From assembly GCA_013398955.1 (NCBI GenBank), contig VWPU01002907.1, forward strand, positions 124,001 through 188,000: a stretch of 64,000 bases of DNA. Direction: 5' to 3'. A model generated the notes under the pieces. It saw only the letters and a list, made by a program, of their open reading frames with translations. It did no database searches and was not told where the DNA came from. Origin of the DNA: Callaeas wilsoni. Taxonomy: Eukaryota > Chordata > Aves > Passeriformes > Callaeidae. A program made the translations under genes and the position numbers. Positions 1-13,160 of this stretch are shown one piece after another (position 1 is the first letter of the stretch; every line of letters begins with the position of its first letter).

Positions 1-2706
1 TTCCTGCTGTGCAAGAGCTGTGCTGGGATAGCTTTCACAACCTGGTCTGGGTCTTTGTAGACTGTACAGATGCTGAAATATCCTCCTCCATGCCACAGCC
101 ACCAGCCTTAGCCTCATTTAATGTGTAAAACCTGTGCTTGTGTGCTAAGCTCGACTTCTGGGCTAGGGCCTGGGGTTAGTTGAAATGAAGCTGCTCTTTC
201 CATTTGTCTCCTCCTCTGGGTTTGTTTTTCAGCTTGGGCCAAAAAGTACCAGGGGACCACCCACCACCCTGGAAATGGGTGAGGTGGGGCCGGGGGTTGC
301 TTGTGCCAGCAGTGCAGATGGTGTGTTAAGGACATTCAGGTGTTGGCAAGGATGGGGCTTCGATGCTGAGTGTTGTCCGGGGCCTGTTCTCTTTTTCTTC
401 TCAGCTTCCTCCCACTCTGACCCTTTTCCATCCCATCTTGAGGACTGGCAGAACCCTGACCTCTGTGGGCGGTCACAGCGTGCTGTCAACAGGTTTTATT
501 GCTGAATCTCTTGGTTGCTGGGTAGTATTGGCCAAGGGACCTCAGGTGCTCAGCTCCACCTTCCAAACGCAGAAATAATTTGGTTTTCTAGATATTCGGA
601 GATCTAGTGCTGGAAACCTGTGTAAAAGTTAAACTTCTATTAACTCTATCACCAAGTGCCTCAAATTTCCTGTCTTTAAGCAGCAAGGTTAATACTGGAA
701 ACTGAGGCATAAAAAAAGAGTGAAACACATGTGTGAAACATATGCATTTAAATAGTTCCTTATCTGGGTTCTTTTATTCTGGCACTGGAGCGCATTGTTT
801 ATGTCACATTGCAACAGCTTTAAACCAAATTCAGAAAATGGTGTTTCAGTCTGGAGCAAGCGTTCCCCTCGCTGATATTAGGCTGCTGTAGCAATATTGT
901 TTTTGTTGTACCATTCAAAGTAGTAAAATCTCCCCATGTTGGCAAGAGCTCAGCTCCATAGCAGGCATGTCAGCAGCCACAGGGCCAGGCTGCTGCTCAG
1001 TGGCATCCATGGGTCACTCCATGCCCAGCCTTGCCCTCTGAGGAAGGAAGGATGCAGCTGGGGCAATGCTGAAGGCTGTGACTGAAATCTGCAGCAGCGT
1101 AAGTACAGTATCAGTCTATGCACACTCATATTTTCCTTGGCAAGCCATATGACCGTAAACAGCAAAATATTCTGGCAATCATCTTTTTTTTTGTCTTGCC
1201 TGAGCAATGAGTTTTCCCCACACATCTCTCTTCTGATCTGATTGATTCAGCATGTAGCCGAGTTATTTTTCCCCTTTTTTTCATTAAAGAAAATTGTAGC
1301 CCCCCGCCTTCTTGTTATATTTGACATCTTTGTCTCTAGATGGCAGAAGGCTGTTTCCAGTGGTTGCTTACCACAGCTTCTTGGCATGTGCACAGGCCTC
1401 AGGGATGTAGTGCCTAGCTGGGGAAAGGCAGACAACTTTCCTATTCGCAGTGATTCCCACAAAACAGAAGTGTTGAATCCAAGCAAGCAATAGCTCATGT
1501 CAGTTCAGTCCTTCGTGCTGTAGGGAGTTGGTACAGAAGAGCTGAAATGCTGGCTCTGAGGTCAGTGGCAAAATTTTCCCTGACTTAAACAGATCTCCCA
1601 TCTCTTATCTTAGATTTTACCAAGTAACCTTTTACCTTTTCTGTTCACCAGGAGTTGTAAACCCTCAAAGGTCAAGGGAGGTCTTGGATGACAGAGTTGC
1701 CCAGTATAGTTTTCCCGTTCTGTCTGCTGTGATCATTTCAGTTTTCGTTGTTGCTGGTGGGTTTCCAGATAAGCATGTTGCCATTGGCTCTTGCATTCCA
1801 CCTCCCTCAGATTTGCTTTTCCCAGATAACCAGTGTTTGTAGTATACAGGGAAGCAGGCAGGAGAAGAGAGCATCCTCTCCCTGTCTGCTTCATCTCTGT
1901 CTCTTAAGCTCTCAGGTATTCCAGAACATGCCCATGTTGTCCTTTGTATTTCTGGTGAGCCAGAGAAGGGGATAAAGCACTTTTACTTTGACTCCCAGTT
2001 CGAGTTCTTCCTGCAGGAGACAGAGCATGGCAGGACAGTGAAGAGAAAGCTGCTTTGGGATTTGGTTGTAGCAGGGAGCTGAGGGGGCTTAGAGGAGCAC
2101 AGGATCTGTCCAAGAGTGAGAGAGAACGTGTCACGCCACCGTGTTCTGTCTCTGGCTCAGACCCTCCACTCCCTTCTCTATAATTGTCTGAAGTCTTCCA
2201 AACTTGCATCGGATATAATGAGATGAAGTCGTCTTTTGTGGTGACTTTTTCATGTAGTAAACATGGCCTTTCACAGCGCTGGGGTGTGGACTGTAATGAG
2301 TTTGGAAGCATTTATTCCTCTGGCAAGCTGAAAGGGAGTGAATTCACCAGGCATCTCCGATCAGCTCCATTAAGCATCTGCATGGGCTCCAACAGGCTTT
2401 GTGCTGTCCAGCTATCCTGAGAGAAGTGATCCTGGTAGTAGATAGCACTAAATAATTCAGCTTGACAATCCATTTTTTAATATAGTCACTGCAGTGAGGT
2501 TTATGAATCAGGGCTTTTGGCCTTGTCGAGCTGTGCTGGTGTGGCAGGAATGGTTTGGATGAGGACAGGCAGGCTGGTTGTCCCACGTCCCTGTGTTCTG
2601 CTGCTTTCCAAAGTGCTGCATGGGGTGCAGGGGGAGTGGTTTGTAACTGACTGTCTACACCAGGGAGCCTCAATAACTAACATTCACGTTTGCCTTCTCT
2701 TCTCAG
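1..2706 (+). other. COL27A1: Intron upstream of E1 (3' part)
   Basis: The first 2.7 kb is the 3' part of an intron, ending in a pyrimidine-rich stretch and tctcAG before E1. I searched for AG-Gly-X-Y blocks of 45-108 bp and found none. The open frames here are short and unlike any protein I know. A weak MIR-like phrase near 700 is too short to call. Confidence 0.8.
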
Positions 2707-2760
2707 GGTTTTCCTGGTAATTTTGGAGAACGAGGACCTCCAGGAATCGATGGGAACCCT
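2707..2760 (+). CDS. COL27A1: COL27A1 exon E1 (54 bp, triple helix)
   Basis: The exon encodes GFPGNFGERGPPGIDGNP, six Gly-X-Y triplets (residues 1-18 of the 504 in this window). The acceptor is tctcAG and the donor gtaagt is a full consensus. The exon contains a GER triplet but not the GFOGER-type context needed for integrin I-domain binding. This is the first collagenous block in the window; earlier helix exons must lie upstream. Confidence 0.93.
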
Positions 2761-5700
2761 GTAAGTTCATAAAGTTTTCCTTTCTTTTGCAGTAGACAGC
2801 CCACTGTACTGCATCATGCTAGTTAGAGCTGAGTGAAGCTTTTGAGCTTGGTGGCAGCTGCTGGCTGGTTTTGTCACTCCTGAAAAGCAAATGTACGTCC
2901 CTGCCCTGCTGAAAATTCCTGTGTTTGGTTCCTCTAACTGTTGGGTCATCATTTATTGTTAGTTTTCTGTCTCTTGCCTTCCTTGCATCTCAGTCTTGAC
3001 AGATGCTTTTTTATCCAGAAGGTGTGACTAGAAGAAAATCAAGAGAAAAAGGAAAAGGATGTTGCTCTGGCAGAGTAGGCAGTGTTTGGACTGTGTTGTC
3101 CATACCACAGGGCACAGATTCCCTGCTCCAGTGTCTGGGAGCACTGAGGGACAGATTCCCAGCCTGGGAGGGAATTCCCAGCACTGAGGGACAGCCTGGG
3201 CTGCTGCCTGCCCCATCCCTCAGCCAGCCCTGGGACTGCATGGGAAGTAAGCCTCCCGAGTTCTTGGTCTCCCTTCAGTCCTCATCTGAACCCTGCTGGC
3301 TTCCTAAGAGTGGGATGCGTCTCCTGGGAATTGGGTCAGGATGGACACAGAGGTCATTTAAGCAGCTGGGTGCTGATAAGATTTAATTTGCTCCGCTCTT
3401 GTAGTACTAAACCGTGGGGCTGTGCTGTGTTTGCCACCATTCACAGAGCATGTCCTCATGGTTTGCAACAGTTCTCAGATGTATTAATTATCCTAAATTA
3501 TTTTCTGAATTACTTTGTTGGTTCTCCCTGAAGTAGCACGTGAGCAGCACTGATTCATCCTTGAAATTCCTGCTGCCTTGGTTATTCACACATAATCACC
3601 GTGCTGCTCTGGGGTTTGACGGGATGATTTGTGTGAAGTAACCCGCTCCACATGCATCTGCAAGTTCCCATTTGTCATACATGCAGCATAAAAGTCATTT
3701 TCACAACCGACTCCAGTCACCAAGCCAAGCTCAGCTACGCTCCAGCCTTTGTGGGAATTCAGCACAAGAATCATAAATGCAGTGAACTGAAAGAATGGTA
3801 TTCCCAAGGAATACTTCTGCAGGACTTTTCCCATCCTTCAGTCAACTTAAGTCATGGGTCAGAGTGGAATCCGTAGTCGCAAAATAGAAAACTTTCTGAT
3901 TGTACTGCTATTTCCAGCCAGCCCACCAGGAAGAGCAGGAATCCTGGAGGACAGGAAGACTTTTTTCCCCCCAAATAACTCATTTTGTTTTCTTTTGAAT
4001 ATACAAGTTATCTAAGCTCCATTCAGAAGATGTTCTCAATGCCAGTCAGCTGAATGGCAGTTCCCAGAGCCTGGGAGAGCAGCAAATGTCCCGTTAATTC
4101 ATCCAGAAGGATTGCTCTTCTTTCATCTTATCAACGCCTTTTAAATATTAATGTGCCTTGGCAATCGCAGAATGAAAACAGACTGTTTGGGCTGACTTAA
4201 AGGGAGGTTCACAGGGTCACAAGTGGAGTCACAGACGCAGAAAAATGCCAGAAAGTCTGTTTGTGGAGCACACAAATATGCTAGGTTTGGTAGGTGGGTG
4301 TGCAGCTGAGCTGTCGGAGGCGGGAGGGCAGCCGCAGCCCCGGCTGCCACATCCCCTGCTTGAGCCCCTGGTCTCGTGGGGAAGGCTGAGCCCGGCAGCC
4401 TCTGATCTCCCTTCCATCCCCTCCAGGCACAGCACAGGCTCTTCCAACCCCAGGAGCCTTCTTCCCTCCTACCAGCTCGCTGAGAACTGTTGAGCCATCA
4501 CATTCCAGATCCCATGTTCCCTCAGAATGCTTTAGCCACTCCAGTTAGGCTCTCAATCACAGGAATTAGACGTGGGAAAGGGCTGTTGATTCATCTCCTT
4601 CTCTCTTGTCCCGGTGCCAGGTTCATGCACTGAAAAAAGGAGAGTAGAGCCTGATTTCCCTCACAGGTCAGGGACTGATAGCCAGGAAAGGCCACTTGTA
4701 AATCCTCCATTTCCTAGGCCAGGGAATGGCTCAAATTAACAAGTAGTCCTGTGCACATCTCTCAGGGGAGTCCACCCCCTCCTCTTGCAAGAGGAAATCC
4801 TCTTCCGTTAGCTGTGAGGTCATGCATTTCCACATACACCCGTTCTCTTGGGGAGTATCAATATGACATAAGTCAGAAATCTAGGAAGTGCCTCTTGAAG
4901 CTGGTGGGACCAAGAGCTGACCATGCACCCAGCCTGCAGCCCAGCCACCCTGGGAGCCTGCAGATCTTCCTGGGAAACCCAGGCCACCGTGCAACTCCTG
5001 TGCTCAGCATTCCTGGGATACTCTCACTTCTCCCTGAGCCAGTAATGCCAGGCCTTGGCTGAAAGCTCGAAGCCGACCTTATAACAGTAGCTCTGAGGAC
5101 ACAGAAATCCCACCCATGAGGAACAATTGCTCCACAGATGTCCCAAGTATGCAGGAAAGGAACTGGCCATTAAAAAAAGCAATTTTAGGCTGGTTGAGAT
5201 TATGAAACGCTTTTTTGTGTGTGTGCTTGCCCAATAGTCCTTTACTCCACTTCCCATAAAATAAACACACATAACCCTTTACACAAGGAGCCCTGAGCAC
5301 ATTCAGTCACGTTGCGTCCCCTTCTCTTTCCTTCTTCCACTAGGCAAATCTTTCCATAAAAGGGGAGCTGTGTTGCACTGGAGGGGACTCCACCAGATGT
5401 GCACCATAAACTGAGCAGGGCTGTCAAAGAAAGTAGCCAGCATGATCCAGAGCAGGGGCAGGACTGTCTGAGTTAACGGGAAGTTCAGCATTTCCAATGC
5501 ACTTGTTTTGAGAGGCCCCATTGGAGACGGAGGTGTGTAAGAGCAAGTCCTTGCCCTGACAAGCAGCTCACTGTTAGCGTGGCCAGGGAGGCCACCGAGG
5601 GAGACACGGGACAGGCCGAGCACCCCATGGTTGCTGAGCCACTCAGGGACCTGGATAGGTGAGTTTTGGGGGGCTGGCAGAGCTTCTCTGCTGTGCTTCA

Positions 5701-6413
5701 CTTGAAGATGCCATCAGGCACTGGCCAGTGCTTCTGCATGTCTTTGGAGAGCTCACACAGAGGAAGTTTGTGGTGAAGCTGAGAAGCCAAACAAGCTCCA
5801 CAAGCCCCATCAGCAGTCTGACCCTTGGAATCATGAGCCTCAAGGTGCCAAATACACTGCCAGGACCCATTTGCCAGCACCAGAACCTGCCATACCCTCT
5901 CCCCAAACTACCCAGTTTCATTTTCATGCAGGTCTTCCTTTTCCTATGAGTTTTATTATTACTTAACCACTCCCAAAAACTCACCTTTCCCAATGCTAAA
6001 ACAGCAGCTTTCCTTTCCTTCCCACCTTAGCCTTGCTCTCCCCGTGTCCCCTCCCTGCCCTGGTCCCTCTCCCTGCCAGTGCCTGGATCTCACCTGGGGC
6101 AGGCTCCCACGTCTCCCCTGCACAGTGAAATGCTCCTTTCATCCAGCCCGCTCCTGGGAGGGAAGTCAGCCTTAGGAGTCCCTGCCCAACAACAAGCAGC
6201 CAGTGTCTTCCCAGGATGTGCTCACAAGTGCATTGCTGAAGATGGAAGCTCTGGATCACTTTGGTGGGGAAAAGGGCTGGGGTTGAAAGGGGAGATGGAA
6301 GGGTGAGGAACGTTCTTTTCCCTTCCCTCAAGCCCTTGAAACACTAAGCTGCCTTTCACTCTCTGCTTGTCTATAAAGTGTCCGTAACCATGTGGGTTTG
6401 TCTTTCCTTTTAG
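2761..6413 (+). other. COL27A1: Intron 1 (3653 bp)
   Basis: No coding block of Gly-X-Y type was found. The intron holds a 40-bp-period partial duplication near 3140-3199 and a pyrimidine-rich stretch near 5995-6080. No transposon was recognised. Confidence 0.75.
3139..3199 (+). repeat. Short local duplication, 40-bp spacing
   Basis: The phrase agcactgagggacag occurs at 3140-3154 and again at 3180-3194, each followed within a few bases by cagcctggg-like sequence. This is a two-copy imperfect tandem repeat with no visible function. Confidence 0.6.
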
Positions 6414-6458
6414 GGAGAATTGGGAGCCCCAGGTCCTCCTGGAGTCCTTGGACTCATT
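6414..6458 (+). CDS. COL27A1: COL27A1 exon E2 (45 bp, triple helix)
   Basis: The exon encodes GELGAPGPPGVLGLI, five triplets (residues 19-33). The acceptor ttttAG is followed by GGA, and the donor is gtaagt after ATT. The exon-final base is T rather than the usual G, compensated by a perfect intronic donor. The human chain has a very similar segment ending GLI at this place, which supports COL27A1. Confidence 0.93.
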
Positions 6459-8693
6459 GTAAGTACAAAAACAAATGGAGATCTGGCTTGTCGGGCTTTA
6501 ACCCTTTCAACCTGCCTAACTACACACAGATTTTCCTCTTCCTGTGGGCAGGATGACTGTTTGTATGGGGGAGGTGTGACATCTGGGGAGAGAGGGGGTT
6601 TCCTGGTGGATTGGGAAGTGGAGGAGGGCAAATCCTTTCCAAGCAAAAGGAAACAGATTAGAAGTCTGTTGTTAGTGTCTTTTTTTTCATGATAACTTGT
6701 CCTTTTGATAATGTTTGCCAGGGTATTTCTTTAAAGATGCAGCATTCATTCCACACCAGGGTCTCTTAAAAAGCGAGTCCCTGTAAGCAGTGACCTCAGG
6801 GACACACACAGCTCTTGTTCACTGGAGAGACCGTGGGCAGGAACAGCCTGTCCTCTGGGTAGACTGGAATTTTACATGCACTCTCACCACCCCATCCAGG
6901 TAATTATGTACTCAGCCGAATTCCACCCTTCATTACACTTTTCACCCAGCAGGAGATAAATGGCTGTAAGGATGGGTGGCAACTCCCCCTCTGGCAGCTG
7001 TGCTGGGGGTTAGTGAATGCCCAGCTGAACGCTGTACAGTTTATTTTTATTACAGGACTTCTTTCAGGTTATTCCCTTCCATGCACAAAAATTGGTAGGC
7101 TCTACTACAGCATTCTTTTGTAATGATTCCTCTTCAGCTGTGATAATCCATGGAAACTTGACTTGCAAGGAATGGTTAAACACCTTCCCCTTTTGCCTTT
7201 CCATAGCTTATATTATAGGAGTGTGTGTCAGCTTAGATCAAGGCCTCCATTGCACTAGACATTGCACAAACCCAGAAATCTTACATTCCTTGAAGGAACA
7301 GCAGGGAATATGGTGGAACACCCATCTTGGAAATGAGGGATTGGGTCAGAGGTGGATTGAGGGGAAGGTTTTCCATGGAACCAAGAATTAGGTCTGTTTT
7401 CCCTCATTAGAGGAGATGAAAGTAGCTGCTTTAGCCATAGCAGGAGAAAGGATGTGCTCCCGTCAAAAAGCTGGAAGATGAGGGTTGCTATTTAAAACAA
7501 TACCATTGAAGGCATTGTCCAGATTGGATTATATTCCTCCTTGCTTTTGGAAAGATTTATCTTTTCCTTGTTGCTGTTATCTCAGAGATATTTTTTTCGT
7601 TAAAAAGTGTAAGGTCAGAGATGGTAAATGTGACCATGATCCTTCTAGAGATGATGCAGTCAGAAGCTGCCTGTCCTCCCCTGCACAGTGGCCCAGCCAA
7701 ACTTCAAACTGAGATTCAGGTCAGACTGAGACAGATCTTGTGTCCCAGGGCGACATGCATCTCCTGAATTCAGGGTGCTGAAGCATCTCTAGTGGGATAG
7801 ACCAAAAGTGACCTCCTCCATCCTCCTGGGGAGAAGGGAGCACATCCACCCTGCCTTGTCCTGCCTGTGGAGGACAGCTCCACTCCTTCCCCAGGGTGTG
7901 CACCCAGGGCTCGCACTGCAGGGCACGGAGAAGGTGACACAGGGCCCCCGTTCAGTCTCTTCCTTGCCACCTGCAGCCGCCCTGGGGACCAGCCAGGCTC
8001 TGGCTGCCTCACACACCCTGCAGAGTTCGGTTCACGGTGTAAGAGAGGCTGAAGAGCAGAATTAGGTGTAACTAAAGCCTCTTGCTCTCCTAATTAACCA
8101 TGTGGGCAGAGCTCTAAGTAAATGTGTTTCTACAAGCAGCCTTTATGCTCAGAGGTATGAAAAGGGCTCTGTTGGGGCGGCTGCAGCCCAGATTTCTCTG
8201 CGTGGCTGCGGGCCCGGGGCTGCGGCTGGAGAATCGCTCCTTCAGGGAGCCTGCCCTGTTTGTTTACACACTGAGGCCAGGCTGGTGCACCCTGTCACTG
8301 CCTCTCTTCATGGCAGAGAGCAGCCAGAGCCCGTTTCAACACCAGCACTGAAGGGTTTCTGTTGTGCAGCACACGTGGGTGCCCACAGCAGCCAGAGCTC
8401 TGCTGTCCTCCTGCGCTAGAGTAAGTCCCAGCACACGATGCCACGCTGACTTCTCACTGCAGCAGGATGAGACACCTCTGTCTCTCCTCTCTTTCCTTTG
8501 AGTGCTGCCTTTATTTAGGGGCTGTCTGCACATTCAAAGAGCCTTGACTCATGCCAGGATGCTGCTTCTGTTGATATCAGTAGTGCATTTCTTCAGGGAT
8601 AGGGAGACTGGCTATCAGAGGAATTTCAGACCACATGCAGGGATCTGCTGGGTTTGCACCTAATGACTGTAGTAATTTTCTTTCTCTCACTAG
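6459..8693 (+). other. COL27A1: Intron 2 (2235 bp)
   Basis: No exon, RNA gene or transposon was recognised. Overlapping short open frames on both strands at 7.7-8.4 kb follow a GC-richer stretch and show no protein family. Confidence 0.75.
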
Positions 8694-8747
8694 GGTGACA
8701 TGGGCCCTGTTGGACCAGTTGGCTATCCAGGACCAAAAGGATTAAAG
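8694..8747 (+). CDS. COL27A1: COL27A1 exon E3 (54 bp, triple helix)
   Basis: The exon encodes GDMGPVGPVGYPGPKGLK, six triplets (residues 34-51). The acceptor is cactAG and the donor gtgagg. GYPGPKG is shared with the human chain at the same position. It is separated from E4 by only 382 bp. Confidence 0.93.
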
Positions 8748-9129
8748 GTGAGGGAATAGCTGAGCTCTCTGAGCTCTCATCCCTTCATGGCTGGGCCGAA
8801 GGTTATTCTGTTCCTCCCTTGGGCAGTGGTGACTGTCCTGAGAGAAAGGATGGGCAGCAGTGATGCGTGTCCAGGCACAGGACTGTTGCACGCAACATCC
8901 CACTGGTGCTCTGCAGTAGGTGTAAGTCAGTGGAGAATTCCAGGAGCATTTTCCCTGTGTTCCTCCAGCACATGAAGAATGTGTGATGGAGCACACTTTG
9001 GGAGCAGTCTGGCATTTGACCTTGAGACTCTGCCAGGCCAGTGCTGTGAGTCTGAGCCACCAGCCCCATCAGCAAACAGCAATGTCACAGCACCGCCACA
9101 GCCTCACTCTGAACTTTCTTTTGTTTCAG
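8748..9129 (+). other. COL27A1: Intron 3 (382 bp)
   Basis: This is a short intron with no recognisable feature apart from its splice signals. It ends in ttgtttcAG. Confidence 0.8.
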
Positions 9130-9174
9130 GGGCTGATGGGAAACCCTGGAGAACATGGACTGAAAGGTGATAAG
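9130..9174 (+). CDS. COL27A1: COL27A1 exon E4 (45 bp, triple helix)
   Basis: The exon encodes GLMGNPGEHGLKGDK, five triplets (residues 52-66). The acceptor tttcAG is strong. The donor is gtgatc after AAG, which lacks the usual G at +5, so it is weaker than its neighbours. The frame and length (45 bp) leave little doubt about the boundary. Confidence 0.92.
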
Positions 9175-11294
9175 GTGATCTGAATACTCCCTTATTGCAC
9201 TGTGTTTTAATTTTGCATGTGAAACCCCCTTTCTAGTTTCTCTTTCTTACTCAGCATCATAGTGCTGGTTCCACTCTGGCCATCTCTACCCCATCCTCTC
9301 ACTCTCCTTCCATTCGTGACACTCTAGTTTTGATTTTTCTTTCTTTGATATCTGCCCCATCCCCTTTTCCAAGGAGTATAGATCAGTTATGCTCAGATCC
9401 TCTTTGGAGATCCCATCTCCCACTGATGATGACAGTAACTGTACAATTATCTGGTGTTCCACTGTTTTTATGTTGTTTACATGATGGGATGGGGAGGAGA
9501 TGATCCAACACTGACAGTGAGTTTGCGTTAATGCATTTGGGGGAAACGTGGTGTGAAAAAGCAGCCCTGTATCAAACAAACCAGGTGGATCCCCTGGAAA
9601 AACTGTTGTGTGTTGGATACCTCTGCTCCTGCTCAAGGAGCCTCACCTCAGTTCAGCTTCCTACCAAGAGGAAATTGCCTTGTCCCAAACTGATATAAAT
9701 CACTTTAGAAAGAGCAAAATGCAGAGGGGCCTTGATTGCAGTGATTTAGTGGTGCTGGCACAAAACCACGCAGCTTCAGCTAAATCAGCATGAAGCTGTG
9801 TGTGTAAATGTCTCACTGTCACGAGAACCCTCCTCCCACAGATATTCAGCTGTAGGATTTATTTAGTCTGAAAGAGTGGGAGGTGCAGTTATTTATTGCT
9901 GGCTCTGATTGCTCAGGAGGGCAGTGGAAAATGACCATTAAGTGTATTCTCCTCCTCCTGTCGGATGTTTTATTCTCTCCTTAGATGTTTGCTTTTAGAG
10001 AATGATTTAGCAGCCCAAAACTGCACAGGGGGGAAGTAGTGTCAAACCAGTTGATTCAACTCTTCTTATATTATAGCAGTTCTTTGCCAGGACTCCTGTG
10101 TCTGCAATTTCCATTTTTCCCTTGTGCTGCTTTTCTACTTCTGTTGAGGGCAATGACAAGGCAAGAGAAGGGCTTTTTCTTTAGGACAAGCTTAAGACAT
10201 TGTAGCTGATTTCTTGACTAAACACCAGATCCTGGAGTCCACAGACTCCTCCATCCACTCCTTGGAAGAAATGGTTAAATATCTTAAGAATCACCAAGAT
10301 TTAAATCATTGTTTAGCAAAATTAACCTTCCTGGACAGTTCAGTCTCCATCATTTCATAGAAACTGCTCTGTTTATGCCCAATATTTCCCCAGCCACTCT
10401 TGTCACAGTAACCAAAAGGTTTGTGGCTCTCTCTGGAGTTATCCTTACCATACTCCCAAGTGTGGAATTATCCATCCTCCCAACACTCCCACGCTCTTGA
10501 GGTACAGGAAACCTTTTCCTTGCCCCCCAGCTGCCTCCCCCTGCAAGCTCCAGGCTGCAGGTCATCCTGCCTTCCTGGGGATGGGTTGCTGAAGATTTAA
10601 TTGGATGTCTGCGAGCTCCTATTAATCCCATCTGTCTTGGTCACATCCAAAACATGTGGCCTTGTACAGGTTTGTCATTTTGTAGCTGAGGAAAACTCCC
10701 TTCACTCAGCAGCTGTCAGATAGATGCTGTAAAACCTGAGAATACTGACAGGGTGGCTGGGTGGTGTGTGCAGGCAGCAGGAATGTCACTGGAGCTGCCA
10801 CCTCAGTCCGCCTGGGAGAATGTCCTCACATCCCATGGCCAGGTGTGAACCAGAATAAGGGACAACATCTCACTCGTCCAGCAAAAATCACATCTTTTTA
10901 TCTAGCAGCTAGACAGGCAGGTCCAGGTCATCCTTCTGTTTCCATTCCTGTATTTTCGTGGAGGCAAGGAGAGGGGGAAGAGAGAGTTGTATCTGCTCTT
11001 ACAGGGAGCAGTGGAATTACTGTATAACTCTGAAATAAAGAGTGGCCTTGAGAAGACCACATGGGGTGATGAGTGCAGGGGAAAGGTGGAGGAAGCAGAG
11101 GAAATCCCAGCTACTTTTTCTCACAGAGGAATTTTATGAATCAGGACATCTGTAACTTGTGGAAGACAAGGCTCAGGCAAATACCTCTGGAGTTGTGCAG
11201 CGTTAGCTCCCTTTGTGTTGCTAAGCAGGAAGTCTTGGGAACAGAGACTTCCAATCAAGGAAAATTGAGGGGATTTTGCACAACAACCTCCTCT

Positions 11295-11345
11295 GCATCC
11301 CACAGACACCAAACACATCCCACAGACAGCAAACGCATCCCACAG
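11295..11345 (+). repeat. 20-bp tandem repeat, about 2.5 copies
   Basis: A unit of the form rcatcccacagacasc-aaac starts at 11295, 11315 and 11335. The third copy is cut short. This is a small minisatellite inside intron 4. Confidence 0.8.
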
Positions 11346-13027
11346 CTGTGCATTGGTCCCTTCCCTTGCAGCCCCTCTCTGTTTGTGTTGGGTTACAAAG
11401 GGCCTCGGGGTGTCTGAAGCTGCATTTCTTTTTATAGGTGAAACATGAAGCAAGGCAACATCCCATGAGCAGAGCCTGTTTGTAATTTCAGATCCTACAT
11501 TCCTTTTCCTGCCCCATGAACCAAGTCCTTGCAGGCCCATTTCGTCATCTCGGCATCGCAGTTTTTAATAACAAACATGCCTGACCTCTTTCCTCTGTAA
11601 TTTTTCCCTCATATTAAGGACACAGACCCCAAGTCCCAGTTCCAGGGCAGGCAAAAGGTGATGCCCCAGTGCTCAGTTCTGGTTTAAGAGATTAACAGCC
11701 ATAGATGGACTGTTCATGCCGTGACATTTTGCTGTGCTGTCACGATAACCTGTGAACATCTGGCATGAAGTCCAGCTCAGGATAAGAGATGTGGTTTTTT
11801 TCCTCTGCTTCCTTCTTACCCTCTCTGATCCCCATTTCTCAGAGTTGTTCGTAAACTGGTTTCAGTGTCATGTCCCACGTTTCCTAAAGGTTGGAAACAA
11901 AGGTTTGTTCCTGCCTTTTGCTATGCTCAGGAAATTCTTTTATTTTAGTTGTTATTACTTAGTGCCCGAGTATTTCTTCTGAAACAGTATTTCAATGCCC
12001 CCTTGTACTGTCTGGGTAGAAAACTGCATAATAAAAAATATAGTCTTTCTTTTCTTTGACCCTCAGAATTGATGGTAAAGACAAACCTCAGAGCAAACCT
12101 GTCACTTCCAGAAAAGCTGATTTCGTGCTGCCTTCTGTTGGGAGCCAGAATTAAGTAGATTTCAGTGTTTTAAGCCTTGGACTACATAAAATAAGTAGAA
12201 AATTGAGAGAAGATGAGAGAAATATATAAAGGAGCTGGGTCACACAGTAGTTTTTTTGACATTTCTATTGTATCTAATACTTGGGGTTCTTCCGAACTGA
12301 AGCTGTGTAAAGGGCTGATTGTTTCCATTTTGCATTGCCAAAAAGAAAAAAAAAAGATGGAAGATCGTTTAGATGAAACAAAATGTTGGTTATTTGACTC
12401 AAATTAAAATATTTTAGGTTAAAAACCAAATTACTAAAATCAATTTAACATTTTTAAGAGCAACATTTTAATTTTGCTATATAAAAGATTTGTTTTGAAG
12501 ATGGTTCAGTGAAATGTTCCGGGAACATTTGCCAAAACATTTAAGCAAATTTAGCATGAATCCATGAAATGTTTCCATCATTGAATCTGCATAGTTCTTA
12601 ATTATTTTTCTTCTGAAAAATTGTCTTTGAAAAGTCTTTACCAACTCAAACCTGAACCATCCACAATTTCATTATCCCCTGCATGTTACTGAAGTAACTA
12701 CAATTATTTCAGCTCTCTGATAACAAGTGGGTGGTTTTTCTGGAGTGAAGTGGACTTTCTTTGTCATCTCTCTGTGGACTTTGGCTCAGTTGCAGGACTC
12801 CATATGTCTTCCATGTGGACTGTGTTTAAACATATAGCTCTGGAGTGGCTCATTGCCTTGCTGGGAAGCCAAATTCATGGGACAGAGTTCCTCCAGCAGT
12901 TATTTTTGTTGGGTCTTGTCATTGTACCAAGTTATTGTAGTTGTTCCTCCCTTGACTTCCCAAGTAGAATTTTCCTTTCTCTGCCCCATCATTGACTCAT
13001 CCTTTGTTTAAGTAAATCATTAAATAC

Positions 13028-13160
13028 ATGAAGTTGGAAGGGGCATCAGGAGGTGATTTGGTCCAGAAAGCTGCTCACAGCAGGGCTAAGAGCCAATGCA
13101 AGGTAGCCCCCTGCTCCTCGGAAAACCTTCAGGGATATTCGTCTTCCACCCAGGCAGTCA
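13028..13160 (-). mobile_element. CR1 LINE 3' fragment, antisense, degraded
   Basis: The + strand reads aagttggaaggg, a variant of tggtcca, then ctgctcacagcaggg and aaaccttcagggat-at. This is the order seen in the reverse complement of avian CR1 3' untranslated sequence. Many substitutions and small gaps indicate an old copy. No reverse-transcriptase coding part is present. The match is to a recalled consensus, so the borders are approximate. Confidence 0.62.

Noticed and set aside
232..286. Possible exon after tttttcag in the upstream intron (LGPKSTRGPP...)
   Set aside because: There is no Gly-X-Y periodicity, the length is not a multiple of nine, and there is no matching type XXVII segment.
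690..740. Phrase ctggaaactgaggcataaa, resembling a MIR core
   Set aside because: The matching part is under 20 bases and neither the head nor the tail of a SINE can be seen around it.
12175..12188. Sequence ccttggactacata, resembling the 5p arm of miR-455, the microRNA hosted by COL27A1 in other vertebrates
   Set aside because: It lacks one base of the mature sequence, the 5' seed part does not match, and no complementary 3p arm follows within hairpin distance. The true miR-455 is expected in an earlier intron, upstream of this window.
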